Positions 36,583 to 45,337 of a stretch of DNA of 64,000 nt are shown here, piece by piece. This DNA is from CAWBRT01 sp963696525. Its GTDB lineage: Bacteria > Acidobacteriota > Terriglobia > Terriglobales > Acidobacteriaceae. A program made the translations under genes and the position numbers. The notes beneath the pieces are model-generated. The model did not search any database. It was not told the origin of the DNA and saw only the letters and a program-made list of their open reading frames with translations. The stretch is from assembly GCA_963696525.1 (NCBI GenBank), contig CAVOKO010000009.1, forward strand, positions 1,426,001 through 1,490,000, read 5' to 3'. Position 1 is the first letter of the stretch, and every line of letters starts with the position of its first letter.

Positions 36583-37797
36583 TCACCATGCCAGTTTAAG
36601 AATGGCGAGTACCTGATCTTTATTTAACTTGCTGCAATTCCCCACAGTATTGACTCCCGCATTCGTGCAGTCAGACGCTATATCGTCCAGCCTGTCCTGA
36701 GATACGTTAAGCTGGCGCAAGGTGGTGGGTAATCCGATCGCACCAAAAAACTCGGCCATACGCTGTATTCCTTCACGAGCGGTTCGTTCGGGGGAGTCAA
36801 TATAGTTTTCGACATTCCACACCCGTGTGGCAAACTTAATAAACCTGCCCAAATCCCGCTTGTATACATACTTCATCCACGCGGGCAAAACAACCGCCAG
36901 ACCTGCACCATGTGTATTATCGTAGATTCCTGTTATCCCCCGTTCAATCGCATGCGAGGCAAAATCCCCCATTCTTCCTGTGCTCAAAAAGTCATTGTGA
37001 GCAATTGTGCCCGCCCACATGATTTCAGCCCGGGCATCATAATTCTCTGGGTTATCCAACGCCAGTGGAGCATTCTCAACAACCGTCTTTAATGTTCCTT
37101 CGCACAGCCTATCTATGAGGTCAACGTGAACTGTGTCGGTAAAATATCTTTCAATAACGTGCGCCATAATGTCTGCCGCGCCGCAAGCAGTGTGATATGG
37201 CGACAAAGTAAAAGTGAGTTCCGGATTCATTACGGCAAATACAGGTCGAAGTACGTCAACGTTGAGGGGGCTCTTGACGTTAGTACAATCATGTTTTATA
37301 ACAGAGCCCTTGCTGGCTTCACTACCAGCAGCGGGAATCGTTAAAACTACTCCTACAGGAATCGTCTTTACAGGGGTTGCCTTGCCAGAATAGAAATCCC
37401 AGACATCGCCATCGTACAATGCTCCAATTCCAATCGCTTTAGCTGAATCGATAACACTGCCACCACCGACTGCAAGAACGAACCCAACGTGATACTCGCG
37501 GCACAGTCGTATGCCTTCTTTAACAAGGCTCAGGCGTGGATTCGGCTGAACGCCTGAAAGTTCAATAAATGCAATATCAGCTTCCTTTAACGATTCCACT
37601 ATCCTGTCGTAAAGTCCCGATTGTTTTATGCTGGATCCGCCATAATGAAGCAATATTTTGCTGCTGTACAGCTTCGTTTCTTTCCCGACGTGGCGTTCAG
37701 TATCTTTACCGAAAATTATTTTGGTTGGCGATAAGAATGTAAAATTCAGCACTGTATCACTTCCAGCGATAGGGTTACTGTCCTTAGAAACAGGCAA
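36583..37797 (-). CDS. Iron-containing alcohol dehydrogenase (BDH/YqhD type)
   Basis: This 404-residue family III dehydrogenase interconverts an alcohol and aldehyde with NAD(P)H. The nucleotide-binding motif is LAVGGGSVIDSAKAIGIGA (about residues 108-126). The metal ligands appear in AADIMAHVIERYF, ASHAIERGITG and DNTHGAGLAV. The lack of a second domain rules out AdhE. It lies in the A+T-richer island, upstream of the MFS gene in the same orientation, with 84 bp between them. The substrate is unknown; members act on butanal or methylglyoxal-like aldehydes. The start at 37797 has a weak ribosome binding site (AATGTCATTTG). Confidence 0.88.
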   Translation of the reverse strand: MPVSKDSNPIAGSDTVLNFTFLSPTKIIFGKDTERHVGKETKLYSSKILLHYGGSSIKQSGLYDRIVESLKEADIAFIELSGVQPNPRLSLVKEGIRLCREYHVGFVLAVGGGSVIDSAKAIGIGALYDGDVWDFYSGKATPVKTIPVGVVLTIPAAGSEASKGSVIKHDCTNVKSPLNVDVLRPVFAVMNPELTFTLSPYHTACGAADIMAHVIERYFTDTVHVDLIDRLCEGTLKTVVENAPLALDNPENYDARAEIMWAGTIAHNDFLSTGRMGDFASHAIERGITGIYDNTHGAGLAVVLPAWMKYVYKRDLGRFIKFATRVWNVENYIDSPERTAREGIQRMAEFFGAIGLPTTLRQLNVSQDRLDDIASDCTNAGVNTVGNCSKLNKDQVLAILKLAW

Positions 37798-38884
37798 ATG
37801 ACATTCAGATGACGTTCACTCGTCGCGAGAGCAGCAGCGTCGAGTGTGATTGCATAGTTCTTGGACGCGGCTTGAGTGTACCGCCGTTTGGCCGCAGAAA
37901 TCATCAGAAATGTTGAAAAGAAGGGAGAGGATCTTAGATTTTGTCCTTGCTAGACTATTCGGAACACCTGTTCTATTAGAAAACGGCCAATTCTGTTAAC
38001 AGGTCCCAGTTTCCATCGCAGATGGCGGCTGTCAAAACGGATTTCAGCCCGTTCTTCTTTCGATAACGTGGTGCAGGTGCATGATCTTTTGGCCGTAAAT
38101 CTGGATTGGAAAACCGAAAGAACTAGAACTTGTTTCATAAATGGTTCTTTGAAGGGGCGCGGCTTTAGCCGCGCCGTCCAGAGCCAACAAGAGCGAGGGC
38201 TTTAGCCCCTGAGGTGATTCGACGTCTCCTCTAACTTCGGTTTATGAAACAAGTCCTAAGCTCCGGAAGGCTTGTTCGGGGTGGTGGGCGGAACTGGCAG
38301 GTGCCTCTTGACGGTGATCCAACGGATCGGCTCACCCCATCACGCGACGGCTAAGGGCGATATCAGAATCCCCGCCCGGATTAAGCCGAGCCGTGTCATC
38401 CATCCGAGGCAGTGCGAGGCAGTATTGGCACGCTCGCTCCGACTCTCTCGCAGGGCGTCGTTGTCTCCACCCGTGAGGCAGGTTTACGAAAGCTATTCAA
38501 GAATGATTAATGCGCTTTAGATACACGTTCTCCCGCAGATAGCAGATAGCGCAGCCCTACTCTCTTCCTTCTACCCGTCTGATTCCTCCTGCTACTGGCA
38601 TCCCCAGACTATTACCTGCATTGGCACAGTAGGTCACTCAGCCAACCGGGCTAAGTTAATCCCATGAACACGTGTCATGGTCGGCACTGATGGCGGATTC
38701 GGAGACCTTTTACTTTCACTGACCTACCCTGGACTCGTGGTTCTCTTTATCCAGGGTGGCCGCGTGCCACTTGATAAAAGTGGCACACAAATAACTATCG
38801 TGACGTTAATTGTGCTGGTTAGCGCGATTACCCAGCTGCCCGATATACACGATTATTGCCGTAAACCGCGACAACCTTTTCGGC
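37798..38884. other. Long gene-free region containing a MITE-like element
   Basis: No gene is supported in these 1.1 kb. The MITE-like element lies at 38125-38257. The short open frames at 38272-38520 and 38677-39144 have no domains and no ribosome binding sites. The last part holds the lost 5' region of the amidohydrolase fragment. Confidence 0.5.
38125..38257. mobile_element. MITE-like palindromic element with terminal inverted repeats
   Basis: The ends GAACTTGTTTCATAAA (38126-38141) and TTTATGAAACAAGTCC (38241-38256) are near-exact reverse complements (one mismatch), and CTA lies beside each. Inside are two nested palindromes, GCGCGGCTTTAGCCGCGC (about 38156-38173) and AGGGCTTTAGCCCCT. 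There is no coding capacity, so it would be a non-autonomous element moved by a transposase elsewhere. Copy number cannot be seen here. Confidence 0.7.
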
Positions 38885-39169
38885 AGCGGAGTCCATGCCG
38901 CCCCAGGCGGGTCACACGCTCACGGCACCCAGATGAAAGAGTTCGAGTACATGGTCAGGTATGGAATGACGCCTGCGCAAGCTCTCCAGTCCGCTACGAT
39001 TGTAAATGCGGAGATGATGGGCTGGCAGGGTCAGATCGGCTCGATCGACAAAGGCAAGTACGCCGATATCATTGCTGTCTCCGGAGATCCGCTGAAGGAT
39101 ATCACTGCGATCGAGCAAGTCCGGTTCGTAATGAAAGGCGGTAAGGTTGTGCGCAATGATTTTAAGTGA
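38885..39169 (+). pseudogene. C-terminal fragment of an amidohydrolase
   Basis: The reading MKEFEYMVRYGMTPAQALQS, ATIVNAEMMGWQGQIGSIDK, then GKYADIIAVSGDPLKDI and VMKGGKVVRND is the classical C-terminal part of imidazolonepropionase-like amidohydrolases. The N-terminal metal-binding region (HxH, Lys, His) is missing, and no start codon is in place. It ends at the TGA at 39167-39169. It follows the MITE-bearing gap, so insertion or deletion may have removed the rest. The fragment is too short to be functional. Confidence 0.75.
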
Positions 39170-39227
39170 CCTCCGTTCCTTAGACCGCTTCGCGGTCTCC
39201 GCGGCTTGGGAATCGCATTATGTAAAC

Positions 39228-39977
39228 CTAGCGGCGACCGAAGATCGAAGCTCGGGCGACGATCTGCTCCTGTAAAACTCCATCCTGAACGAAGGGTTCG
39301 AGCACGGCAGCGATCTCTGTCTCAAATCTCGCGAGTCCTTTGGCAAGAATTTCAGACGAGGTACTCGACTTGGACAGCGCTCGCCCGATCAACTCAGCAA
39401 TAGTGACCTGACGGCATATGGTGACCGACGTTTTGCCCAGTCCCTTAAAGCAGGAGTCCCCGAACCATTCCGTTCCGTCGCTCCCTCGCCTCTCGTCTGG
39501 TCTTGACGTCCAGGCGCGGCACACTTCCTTATAGGACTTTACCCAAGCGGTTTCCGGCGTCTCAACACCAGAAGCTCCGCAGATAAGGATGCGGCCCGAG
39601 TCGCCAACGATCCGTTCCAACACAGGCAAGGCCACACTACGTTCCATCAAATGAAGTGCGCGGCCAATAGTGATGACATCGTAGGTTTGGGTGGTAGGGA
39701 AATCCTCGATGCGACAGTGAATCAGGGAGAGTTCGACACCCGCTTCAGCCGCCGCAGCCCTTGCCGCCGCGATCATGGCAGCTTCTGGATCGAGTCCCGT
39801 ACAGCGCCCGACAAATGGGGAGAAGCCGATGGCGAGCAGGCCGGGACCGCAGCCAATGTTGAGCAAGGTTTCGTCGCCGTGCAAGGCGATCTGCTGAGCA
39901 CTTTGCTTGAAGAACTCTGGCGGATACGGCTCCCGGTAGCGAGCATAGAATTCAACCGTTGAGGCGAAGCGACCCAT
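39228..39977 (-). CDS. Class I SAM-dependent methyltransferase
   Basis: This 249-residue protein has the SAM motif I LLNIGCGPGLLAIGFSPFVG (about residues 39-58), motif II around LSLIHCRIEDFPTTQTYD and motif III near GRILICGASG. It is the UbiE/Methyltransf_11 type. The substrate is not evident. The start ATG at 39977 (MGRFASTVEFYARYREPYPP) fits the family's N-terminus. It is transcribed away from the next basic small protein. Confidence 0.85.
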   Translation of the reverse strand: MGRFASTVEFYARYREPYPPEFFKQSAQQIALHGDETLLNIGCGPGLLAIGFSPFVGRCTGLDPEAAMIAAARAAAAEAGVELSLIHCRIEDFPTTQTYDVITIGRALHLMERSVALPVLERIVGDSGRILICGASGVETPETAWVKSYKEVCRAWTSRPDERRGSDGTEWFGDSCFKGLGKTSVTICRQVTIAELIGRALSKSSTSSEILAKGLARFETEIAAVLEPFVQDGVLQEQIVARASIFGRR

Positions 39978-40046
39978 GTACTCAGTCTTGCAGTTGCTAC
40001 TGAAAACTTCAACCGAGATTTGAGCTACGGGGCCGAACTCCGCAAC

Positions 40047-40277
40047 TTAACCCTTCTTGGCTGCCTTCCGTCTTGCTGCCCACCGTTTCTTCATCATCTC
40101 CGAGATGCGTTTCCGGCCTGCGGGACTCATCTTGCGCCGGCCAGCCTTATTTGCACTTGCAGTCCGCGGAGTCTGGGAGCTCGTGCTGTCGCTGCTCAAT
40201 GCCTCAAGCGCTGCAATCGCCCGCTCAATGCGTCCCTTTTCAGCCCGCAGATCTCTTACCAGTCTTGCTGTATCCAC
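40047..40277 (-). CDS. Small basic conserved protein (76 aa)
   Basis: The N-terminal half is helical (MDTARLVRDLRAEKGRIERA). The C-terminal half is strongly basic, with KMSPAGRKRISEMMKKRWAA and RRKAAKKG. Similar small proteins ending in a SAxARKRISEAMKxRWA pattern are common in acidobacteria and planctomycetes (established only as an uncharacterised family, as far as I know). DNA or RNA binding is plausible from charge. A ribosome binding site (AAGGAACG) lies upstream of the ATG at 40277. Confidence 0.6.
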   Translation of the reverse strand: MDTARLVRDLRAEKGRIERAIAALEALSSDSTSSQTPRTASANKAGRRKMSPAGRKRISEMMKKRWAARRKAAKKG

Positions 40278-40412
40278 CTTTCGTTCCTTTCTCTACTGCG
40301 AAACAAGGTACACTGCCTGCAACATAGAAAACCAGTTCGAAACTAATTCGTCCGCGTCAAGGGCGGCCAGTTAAGATAGGAGAAATAGCGTCACCGTAAT
40401 GAGAGTATGCAG

Positions 40413-40493
40413 CATTGTCAGCTCTGAAGTCGAAAAAGAGATTTCTGTTAGAGGAGGTATACGCCATTGTCAGAAGGGAAAAGAGATTTCTGT
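40413..40493 (+). repeat. Imperfect direct duplication over the YjiH-like gene start
   Basis: The unit CATTGTCAG then AAAAGAGATTTCTGT occurs at 40413-40448 and again at 40465-40493; the 15-bp block is exact. The second copy covers the TTG start. It could be a recent local duplication or a paired regulatory site. Confidence 0.6.
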
Positions 40494-41123
40494 GAATCAC
40501 CGAAGCCCCCCGTTCCTTGGATTGGCTACGTGGCGTTCGTATTCGCCATCATTTTCTTCTCAGGTTTACTTACCAGCCAAAAAGGCTGGTTCACCGCATT
40601 CGACTTCAACACGGTAGCCGGAACATTCGGCACGATGAAGGATGCCGCCAAGGCAACTTTCATGGGACAAGGCGGTCTTGGCGCACGAGACGGCTTCATG
40701 TTCGCCATTAGTCTGGTGCCGCCAGTCATGTGTGCGCTTGGATTTGTTGAAATTATTGATCATCTGGGCGGCCTGAAAGCAGCTCAAAAATTACTGTCTC
40801 CGCTTCTGCGTCCACTTCTGGGCATTCCTGGAATTACAGGTCTGGCCATGGTTACAAGTTTCCAGAGCACCGATGCCGGAGCCGGCATGACGCGTATGCT
40901 GAAGGAAACTCAGTCCATAACGGAAAAAGAAAGAACAATTTTCGCCGCTTTCCAGTTTTCGGCCGGCGGTACAATCACCAACTATCTTGCCATCGGCGCA
41001 GCGCTATTCGGTTTCATCACCGTCCCCATAGTTTTGCCGTTGGCGTTGATGTTCGGCCTGAAGGTCGTGGGCGCCAACATTATGAGGTTCTACTTGCGCT
41101 TGTTCGTAAAGAAGGAGGACTGA
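40467..41123 (+). CDS. YjiH-family nucleoside-recognition (gate domain) membrane protein
   Basis: This 218-residue multi-span membrane protein has the Gate/nucleoside-recognition fold (FMFAISLVPPVMCALGFVEI, then MVTSFQSTDAGAGMTRMLKE and FQFSAGGTITNYLAIGA). It probably forms a permease pair with the next gene, as in E. coli YjiH-YjiG. The start is TTG 40467, strongly supported by GAGGAGGT eight bases upstream; no ATG fits better. The substrate is unknown. The downstream M20 amidohydrolase suggests N-acyl or peptide-like compounds. Confidence 0.8.
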   Translation: MSEGKRDFCESPKPPVPWIGYVAFVFAIIFFSGLLTSQKGWFTAFDFNTVAGTFGTMKDAAKATFMGQGGLGARDGFMFAISLVPPVMCALGFVEIIDHLGGLKAAQKLLSPLLRPLLGIPGITGLAMVTSFQSTDAGAGMTRMLKETQSITEKERTIFAAFQFSAGGTITNYLAIGAALFGFITVPIVLPLALMFGLKVVGANIMRFYLRLFVKKED

Positions 41124-41124
41124 A

Positions 41125-41586
41125 ATGGCGGCAGAGCAAAAGAAAACCCTTCCGGACATTTTTGTGGAAGGCGCCCGCAAAGGGTGGAACGTCGGAGTCA
41201 ACAGCATCGTACCCAACGTGCTCATGGCCTATGTGTTGATCCAGGTTCTCCGTGTGTCCGGCGTACTCGATATTTTAGGAAATATTTTCAATCCGGTTAT
41301 GGCCGTTTTCGGATTGCCCGGCAAAGCAGTCATGGTATTGCTCGGATCGTGGATGTCCATGGCAGGAGGTGCCGGGGTGGCGGCAAGTCTGTACGCGGCA
41401 AATTCTCTGGATAAGACGCAGGTTACAATTTTACTGCCAGCAATATTCCTCATGGGAGCGCAAGTTCAGTATATGGGCCGCTGCCTGGGAACAGCCGGAG
41501 TCCAGCCCCGTTATTATCCAGTGCTGTTTGGAATCAGTATTGTCAACGCGATCATTGCTATGTTCGTGATGCGAATGTTCGCATGA
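41125..41586 (+). CDS. YjiG-family nucleoside-recognition membrane protein
   Basis: A 153-residue partner of the previous gene, one base after its stop. It has the second Gate domain (VGVNSIVPNVLMAYVLIQVL, then LLGSWMSMAGGAGVAASLYA) and several membrane helices. The pair together resembles one complete spore-maturation-protein-like transporter split in two. The ribosome binding site is the AAGGAGG inside the end of the upstream gene, so translation is coupled. The stop overlaps a possible ATG of the peptidase gene. Confidence 0.8.
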   Translation: MAAEQKKTLPDIFVEGARKGWNVGVNSIVPNVLMAYVLIQVLRVSGVLDILGNIFNPVMAVFGLPGKAVMVLLGSWMSMAGGAGVAASLYAANSLDKTQVTILLPAIFLMGAQVQYMGRCLGTAGVQPRYYPVLFGISIVNAIIAMFVMRMFA

Positions 41587-41609
41587 GAATTGAGGAGGAG
41601 GAAGACAGA

Positions 41610-42737
41610 ATGAGCCAGATCGAAACCAAGAACGAGATCGAAGCCAAGATCCAGGCGACCTATGATGCGTTGCATGCCATGCCGGAAGTTGGACTTGCCG
41701 AGCACCGGACGTCCGCATGGCTGGCAGAAAAGATCAAAGCCGCCGGTTTTGCAGTGATGACCGGCGTCGGGGGTACGGGCGTCGTCGCGACCCTGAAGGG
41801 GACGGAGCCAGGTCCGACAGTCGCACTGCGGGCCGACATGGATGCTTTGGCATACACGATCAATGGAGAAGACGTCTGTGTTCACTCCTGCGGACACGAT
41901 GCGCACTGTTCGATGGTGTTGACTGCCGCTGAAGAACTAGCGAAAAGCGGTATCCGGCGGGGTACCCTGAAAATTCTCTTCCAGCCAGCCGAAGAAACGC
42001 TTCTCGGTGCGCTCAAGATGATCGAAGCTGGTGCGCTTGACGATGTGGACGTGGTGATTGGCATGCACCTCAGACCCATCCAGGAAGCGAAGACCGGGCA
42101 AGCTACGCCGGCTCTGTACCACGGCTCCAGCTACATTATGGAAGCGACCATCCATGGTCGTACCGCCCATGGTGCCAGGCCTCACCTGGGGATCAACGCC
42201 ATTGACGCTGCCGCGGCTGTGGTCAACGCCGTAAACGCAATCCACCTCAATCCCGTGATGCCCTGGAGCTGTAAGGTGACTAAGCTCCATGCCGGGGGAG
42301 CGAGCCTGAACGTGATTCCTGAAAAGGCCGAGATGGCGCTGGACCTGAGAACTCAGCAGAATGCCGCCATGGAGACGCTTCTTGACAAAGCGGAGAAGGC
42401 CATCAAAGCCGGGGCTGCAACCGTGGGGGCAACAGCCGAAACAACTGTAAAGGGCGGAGTTCCTGGAGCGGAGTATCACCCGGAGATTATTGAACTTGCC
42501 CGGGAAGCGATCCGCGCGGTGCTGGGCGAACCAGGGTTGCTCGACCCGATCATCACACCCGGCGGTGAGGATTTCCACAACTTTGTCAAGGCAAGGCCGA
42601 AGCTGAAAGCAGGCTACGTGGGCCTTGGTTGCAACCTAAGCCCGGGACTGCACGATCCGACGATGAAGTTCGACCGGTTAGCCATGATTTACGGTACCGA
42701 TATTCTTTTGTACATGGTGCGGAAACTGCTGAACTGA
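41610..42737 (+). CDS. M20-family metallopeptidase / amidohydrolase
   Basis: This 375-residue zinc-dependent hydrolase cleaves N-acyl amino acids or dipeptides. Metal-site motifs are VHSCGHDAHCSMVLTAAEEL (about residues 91-110), the catalytic Glu in LFQPAEETLLGALKM and the MHLRP His. The dimerisation (lid) domain is present (GRTAHGARPHLGINAIDAAA). The start at 41610 (MSQIETKNE) has GAGGAGGAGGAA seven bases upstream; the ATG at 41583 overlaps the previous stop and is less likely. The operon YjiH-YjiG-M20 parallels the E. coli yjiHG-iadA arrangement, so import and cleavage of a peptide-like substrate is inferred. Confidence 0.86.
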   Translation: MSQIETKNEIEAKIQATYDALHAMPEVGLAEHRTSAWLAEKIKAAGFAVMTGVGGTGVVATLKGTEPGPTVALRADMDALAYTINGEDVCVHSCGHDAHCSMVLTAAEELAKSGIRRGTLKILFQPAEETLLGALKMIEAGALDDVDVVIGMHLRPIQEAKTGQATPALYHGSSYIMEATIHGRTAHGARPHLGINAIDAAAAVVNAVNAIHLNPVMPWSCKVTKLHAGGASLNVIPEKAEMALDLRTQQNAAMETLLDKAEKAIKAGAATVGATAETTVKGGVPGAEYHPEIIELAREAIRAVLGEPGLLDPIITPGGEDFHNFVKARPKLKAGYVGLGCNLSPGLHDPTMKFDRLAMIYGTDILLYMVRKLLN

Positions 42738-42936
42738 TAGGTCTGCAACCGAGAGCGGAAGATTCGAAAACGAACAGGGCGTTCGTCCGCCTTCCTTCCC
42801 GCGTAGCAATCGACTTCCAGCTTCATCTCTTCCCATGCGGGCGTACAACGTACAACGCATGACCTGCCGTATGCTGTTTCTGTGATGAATGTGTTCCCGT
42901 CACGCCGGATCGTGAGGCACGTGCGAAGCTTGACCG

Positions 42937-43911
42937 CTACTTTGCCAGGGTGCGGGATTCCGCCAGCAGTTTTGTGCAGGCATAGACGGTGCGTGTGTGC
43001 GGCATAGGGATCTTCAGGTGCGCACCCACCTCCAGTACCGCCCCCACCACGGCCTCCAGTTCGAGCGGCCGGCCGGCTTCGAGATCCTGAAGCATTGAGG
43101 TCTTATGTTCGCCAACCTTTGCGGCACCCGCCATCCTTTGTTCGATTGAGATGGGCAACTCCAGGCCCAAGCGGTTGGCCACCGCCTCCACCTCCTGCAT
43201 GACGTTGTGCACTAGCGCTGAAACTTCGGGGCTGCGCAGCATCTGCCCGAGGGTCGCCCCGGTCAAGGCACTGATGGGGTTAAAGGCGACGTTGCCGAGG
43301 ATCTTGACCCAGATCTCGTGACGCAGACGCGTCGTGATGGGGCAGCGCAGTCCGGATGCGATCAGCGCTTCCGCGATGCGGCAGCAACGCTCGGAACGGT
43401 TGCCATTGGGCTCGCCGAGCGAAATGCGGTTGCCTTCGGTGTGCCGCACTACTCCGGGCTCGATGATCTCGGTGGCGAAGTAAACCAAAGAGCCCACCAC
43501 GCGGCGAGTTTCGATGGCGGCCGCAATGACCCCGCCCGGATCGACCCGCTCCAACGGGAGTCCGTTCTGCGCTCCGTCACCCTGGAAGTACCACCACGGC
43601 AGGCCGTTCTGTGTACTGACTACGGTTGTGTCCTGGCCGAGCACAGGCCGCAGTTGCGGAGCAAGCTGAGGCAGGCCGTGTGCCTTCACGGTAAGGAATA
43701 CGACGTCGACTGGCCCGATCTCCTCGAGGCTGTCGGATATCTTGGGCCGAGCCTCGAAGCTTCCCTCACTGCTCTCCACCCTGACGCCGCGTGCTTGCAT
43801 GGCTCGGAGATGCGGCCCGCGGGCAAAGAGCGTAACGTCCAGCCCGGCGCGCGCCATGCGTGCACCCATGTACGCTCCGATGGCCCCCGCACCAGCGATG
43901 AGGAACTTCAT
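42937..43911 (-). CDS. Ketopantoate reductase family protein (cytosolic)
   Basis: This 324-residue 2-oxoacid reductase resembles PanE. It has the GAGAIGAYMGARMARAG Rossmann motif at the N-terminus, the catalytic Lys region WVKILGNVAFNPISALTG (about residues 203-220) and the C-terminal KTSMLQDLEAGRPLELEAVV block. The start overlaps the stop of the acyl-CoA synthetase fragment (ATGA), so it was the last gene of an operon SDR-MFS-acyl-CoA synthetase-reductase. Like the Tat-exported paralogue at 32345-33553, it may reduce a catabolic 2-oxo acid rather than ketopantoate. The frame is intact. Confidence 0.85.
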   Translation of the reverse strand: MKFLIAGAGAIGAYMGARMARAGLDVTLFARGPHLRAMQARGVRVESSEGSFEARPKISDSLEEIGPVDVVFLTVKAHGLPQLAPQLRPVLGQDTTVVSTQNGLPWWYFQGDGAQNGLPLERVDPGGVIAAAIETRRVVGSLVYFATEIIEPGVVRHTEGNRISLGEPNGNRSERCCRIAEALIASGLRCPITTRLRHEIWVKILGNVAFNPISALTGATLGQMLRSPEVSALVHNVMQEVEAVANRLGLELPISIEQRMAGAAKVGEHKTSMLQDLEAGRPLELEAVVGAVLEVGAHLKIPMPHTRTVYACTKLLAESRTLAK

Positions 43912-44895
43912 GCCGCCTCGTCAAGGATGGCTTTGGCCACCGCACGGCGTTGCACCTTCCCAGTCGCCGTACGCGGAATGCTCTCGACGATGTGCAGCTT
44001 CTTTGGGCATTCGAACGCCGCTAGGCGCTGACGGCAGAATTTGAGCAGGGCCGACTCGCTTTCTGGCGTCCGCAAAACGACGGCTGCGGCCACCTCTTCA
44101 CCCAACACCGGATGCGGAAATCCAAAAGCGACGGCCTCGGCGACGGCAGGGTGGGCCAGCAGAACTTCGTCAATCTGTCGTGGAGCGATCTTTTCGCCGG
44201 CACGGTTGATCAACTCCTTGATGCGGCCGGTCAGTTGCAAGTATCCGTCGCCGTCAAGGCGTCCTTCGTCGCCGGTGCGAAACCACCCATCGGCGAACGC
44301 GCTGGCGTTGGCTTCGGGATTGTTTTCATACCCGTTGAAGATGTTGGGACCTTGAATGACCACCTCGCCCCGCTGCCCGGGTTCGAGATGATTGCCTCGC
44401 TCGTCCATGATGCTGATGCGCACGCTGCCGGTGGCAGGACCAACTGAACCCGCCTTCCGGGGATGAGGCGGCAGCGGGTTCGAGGCCATCTGGTGTGCCG
44501 CCTCCGTCATTCCATACGCTTCGAGCATGGGAACGCCAAACACCTCCTCCACCTGGCGCATGATTTGCGGTGACAAGGGTGAGCTGCAGGAGCGGGCGAA
44601 TCGAAGGCTTCCAGGACGATTCGTGCCGTCCAGCCGGGCGGCCCTTTCCAATAGCATTTGATGGATCGTGGGGACGGCCGTATACCAGGTCACGCGCTCC
44701 TCCCGCACCAGTCGCCAGAAGGCCAGCGGATTGAACTTCCCGGGAACGACCACGGTGCCGCCCGAAAGCAAAGTCGCAAGCGTGGACGCTACTAGGCCGT
44801 GGATGTGGAACAGCGGCATGACACAGAGCGAAACGTCTTCCGGGGCGAGCGCGTAGGTGCCGGCTATGTTGGCAGTGGATACCGCTTCGCCTCTT
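43908..44895 (-). pseudogene. Oxalyl-CoA-synthetase-like acyl-CoA ligase, N-terminally truncated
   Basis: About 320 C-terminal residues of an AMP-forming ligase remain. The sequence MPLFHIHGLVASTLATLLSG, then WYTAVPTIHQMLLERA, SLRFARSCSSPLSPQIM and GMTEAAHQM, with the adenylation motifs GWFRTGDEGRLDGDG and RTATGKVQRRAV, is most like the oxalate/AAE3-PCS60 ligases. A full protein has about 500 residues. The first 180 or so, including the first ATP loop, are gone; a TGA lies in frame just before the retained part. The break point (about 44.89 kb) abuts the MFS fragment. The stop overlaps the reductase start. It is not functional as it stands. Confidence 0.8.
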
Positions 44896-45262
44896 CAGGA
44901 CGATCACTGATCATCGGCATCCAGATGAAGATCAGCAGGAGCGATAACGCTCCCTCACAGAAGGACAGCCAGCGCCAGTTGTTCGGATACCGGATTGGTG
45001 AGCACCGCCGAAAGCGGCAAGTTCGTCAGGAACAATGCGTTGGCGCGCCCAAGTTCTTTCTTGGGAAACCATTTTCCCACCACGACCAGGATCGCCGGAT
45101 AAACACCGCCTTCGGCAACCCCTAGCAAGAAGCGCATTACCAGCAGTTGCCAGGAATTATGAACGAATCCCGTCAACGTCGACAGGCCGCCCCAGGCAAT
45201 GATCGTCCACATGATGAATTTCTTCGCGCTGCCATGCTCTGCGATATGTCCGCCGGTCACGT
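44893..45262 (-). pseudogene. MFS transporter fragment (truncated at both ends)
   Basis: A middle piece of a major facilitator: HGSAKKFIMWTIIAWGGLST, then FVHNSWQLLVMRFLLGVAEG and YPAILVVVGKWFPKKELGRA. It then has a small internal deletion and a frame change near 44.98 kb (NWRWLSFCEGALSLLLIFIW, then MPMISDRPEEAKRY). The first helices and the entire second half are absent. It runs straight into the acyl-CoA ligase fragment without the missing coding DNA, so a deletion removed the gene ends. The following SDR gene starts its own frame. Confidence 0.75.
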
Positions 45263-45337
45263 CAAGCCCACTGCGGCGTCCGGAGAGTTCCGCTAGCTGA
45301 AGGCGCAGGAAGCTGCGCAGACTCGCGCCGGTTATTC

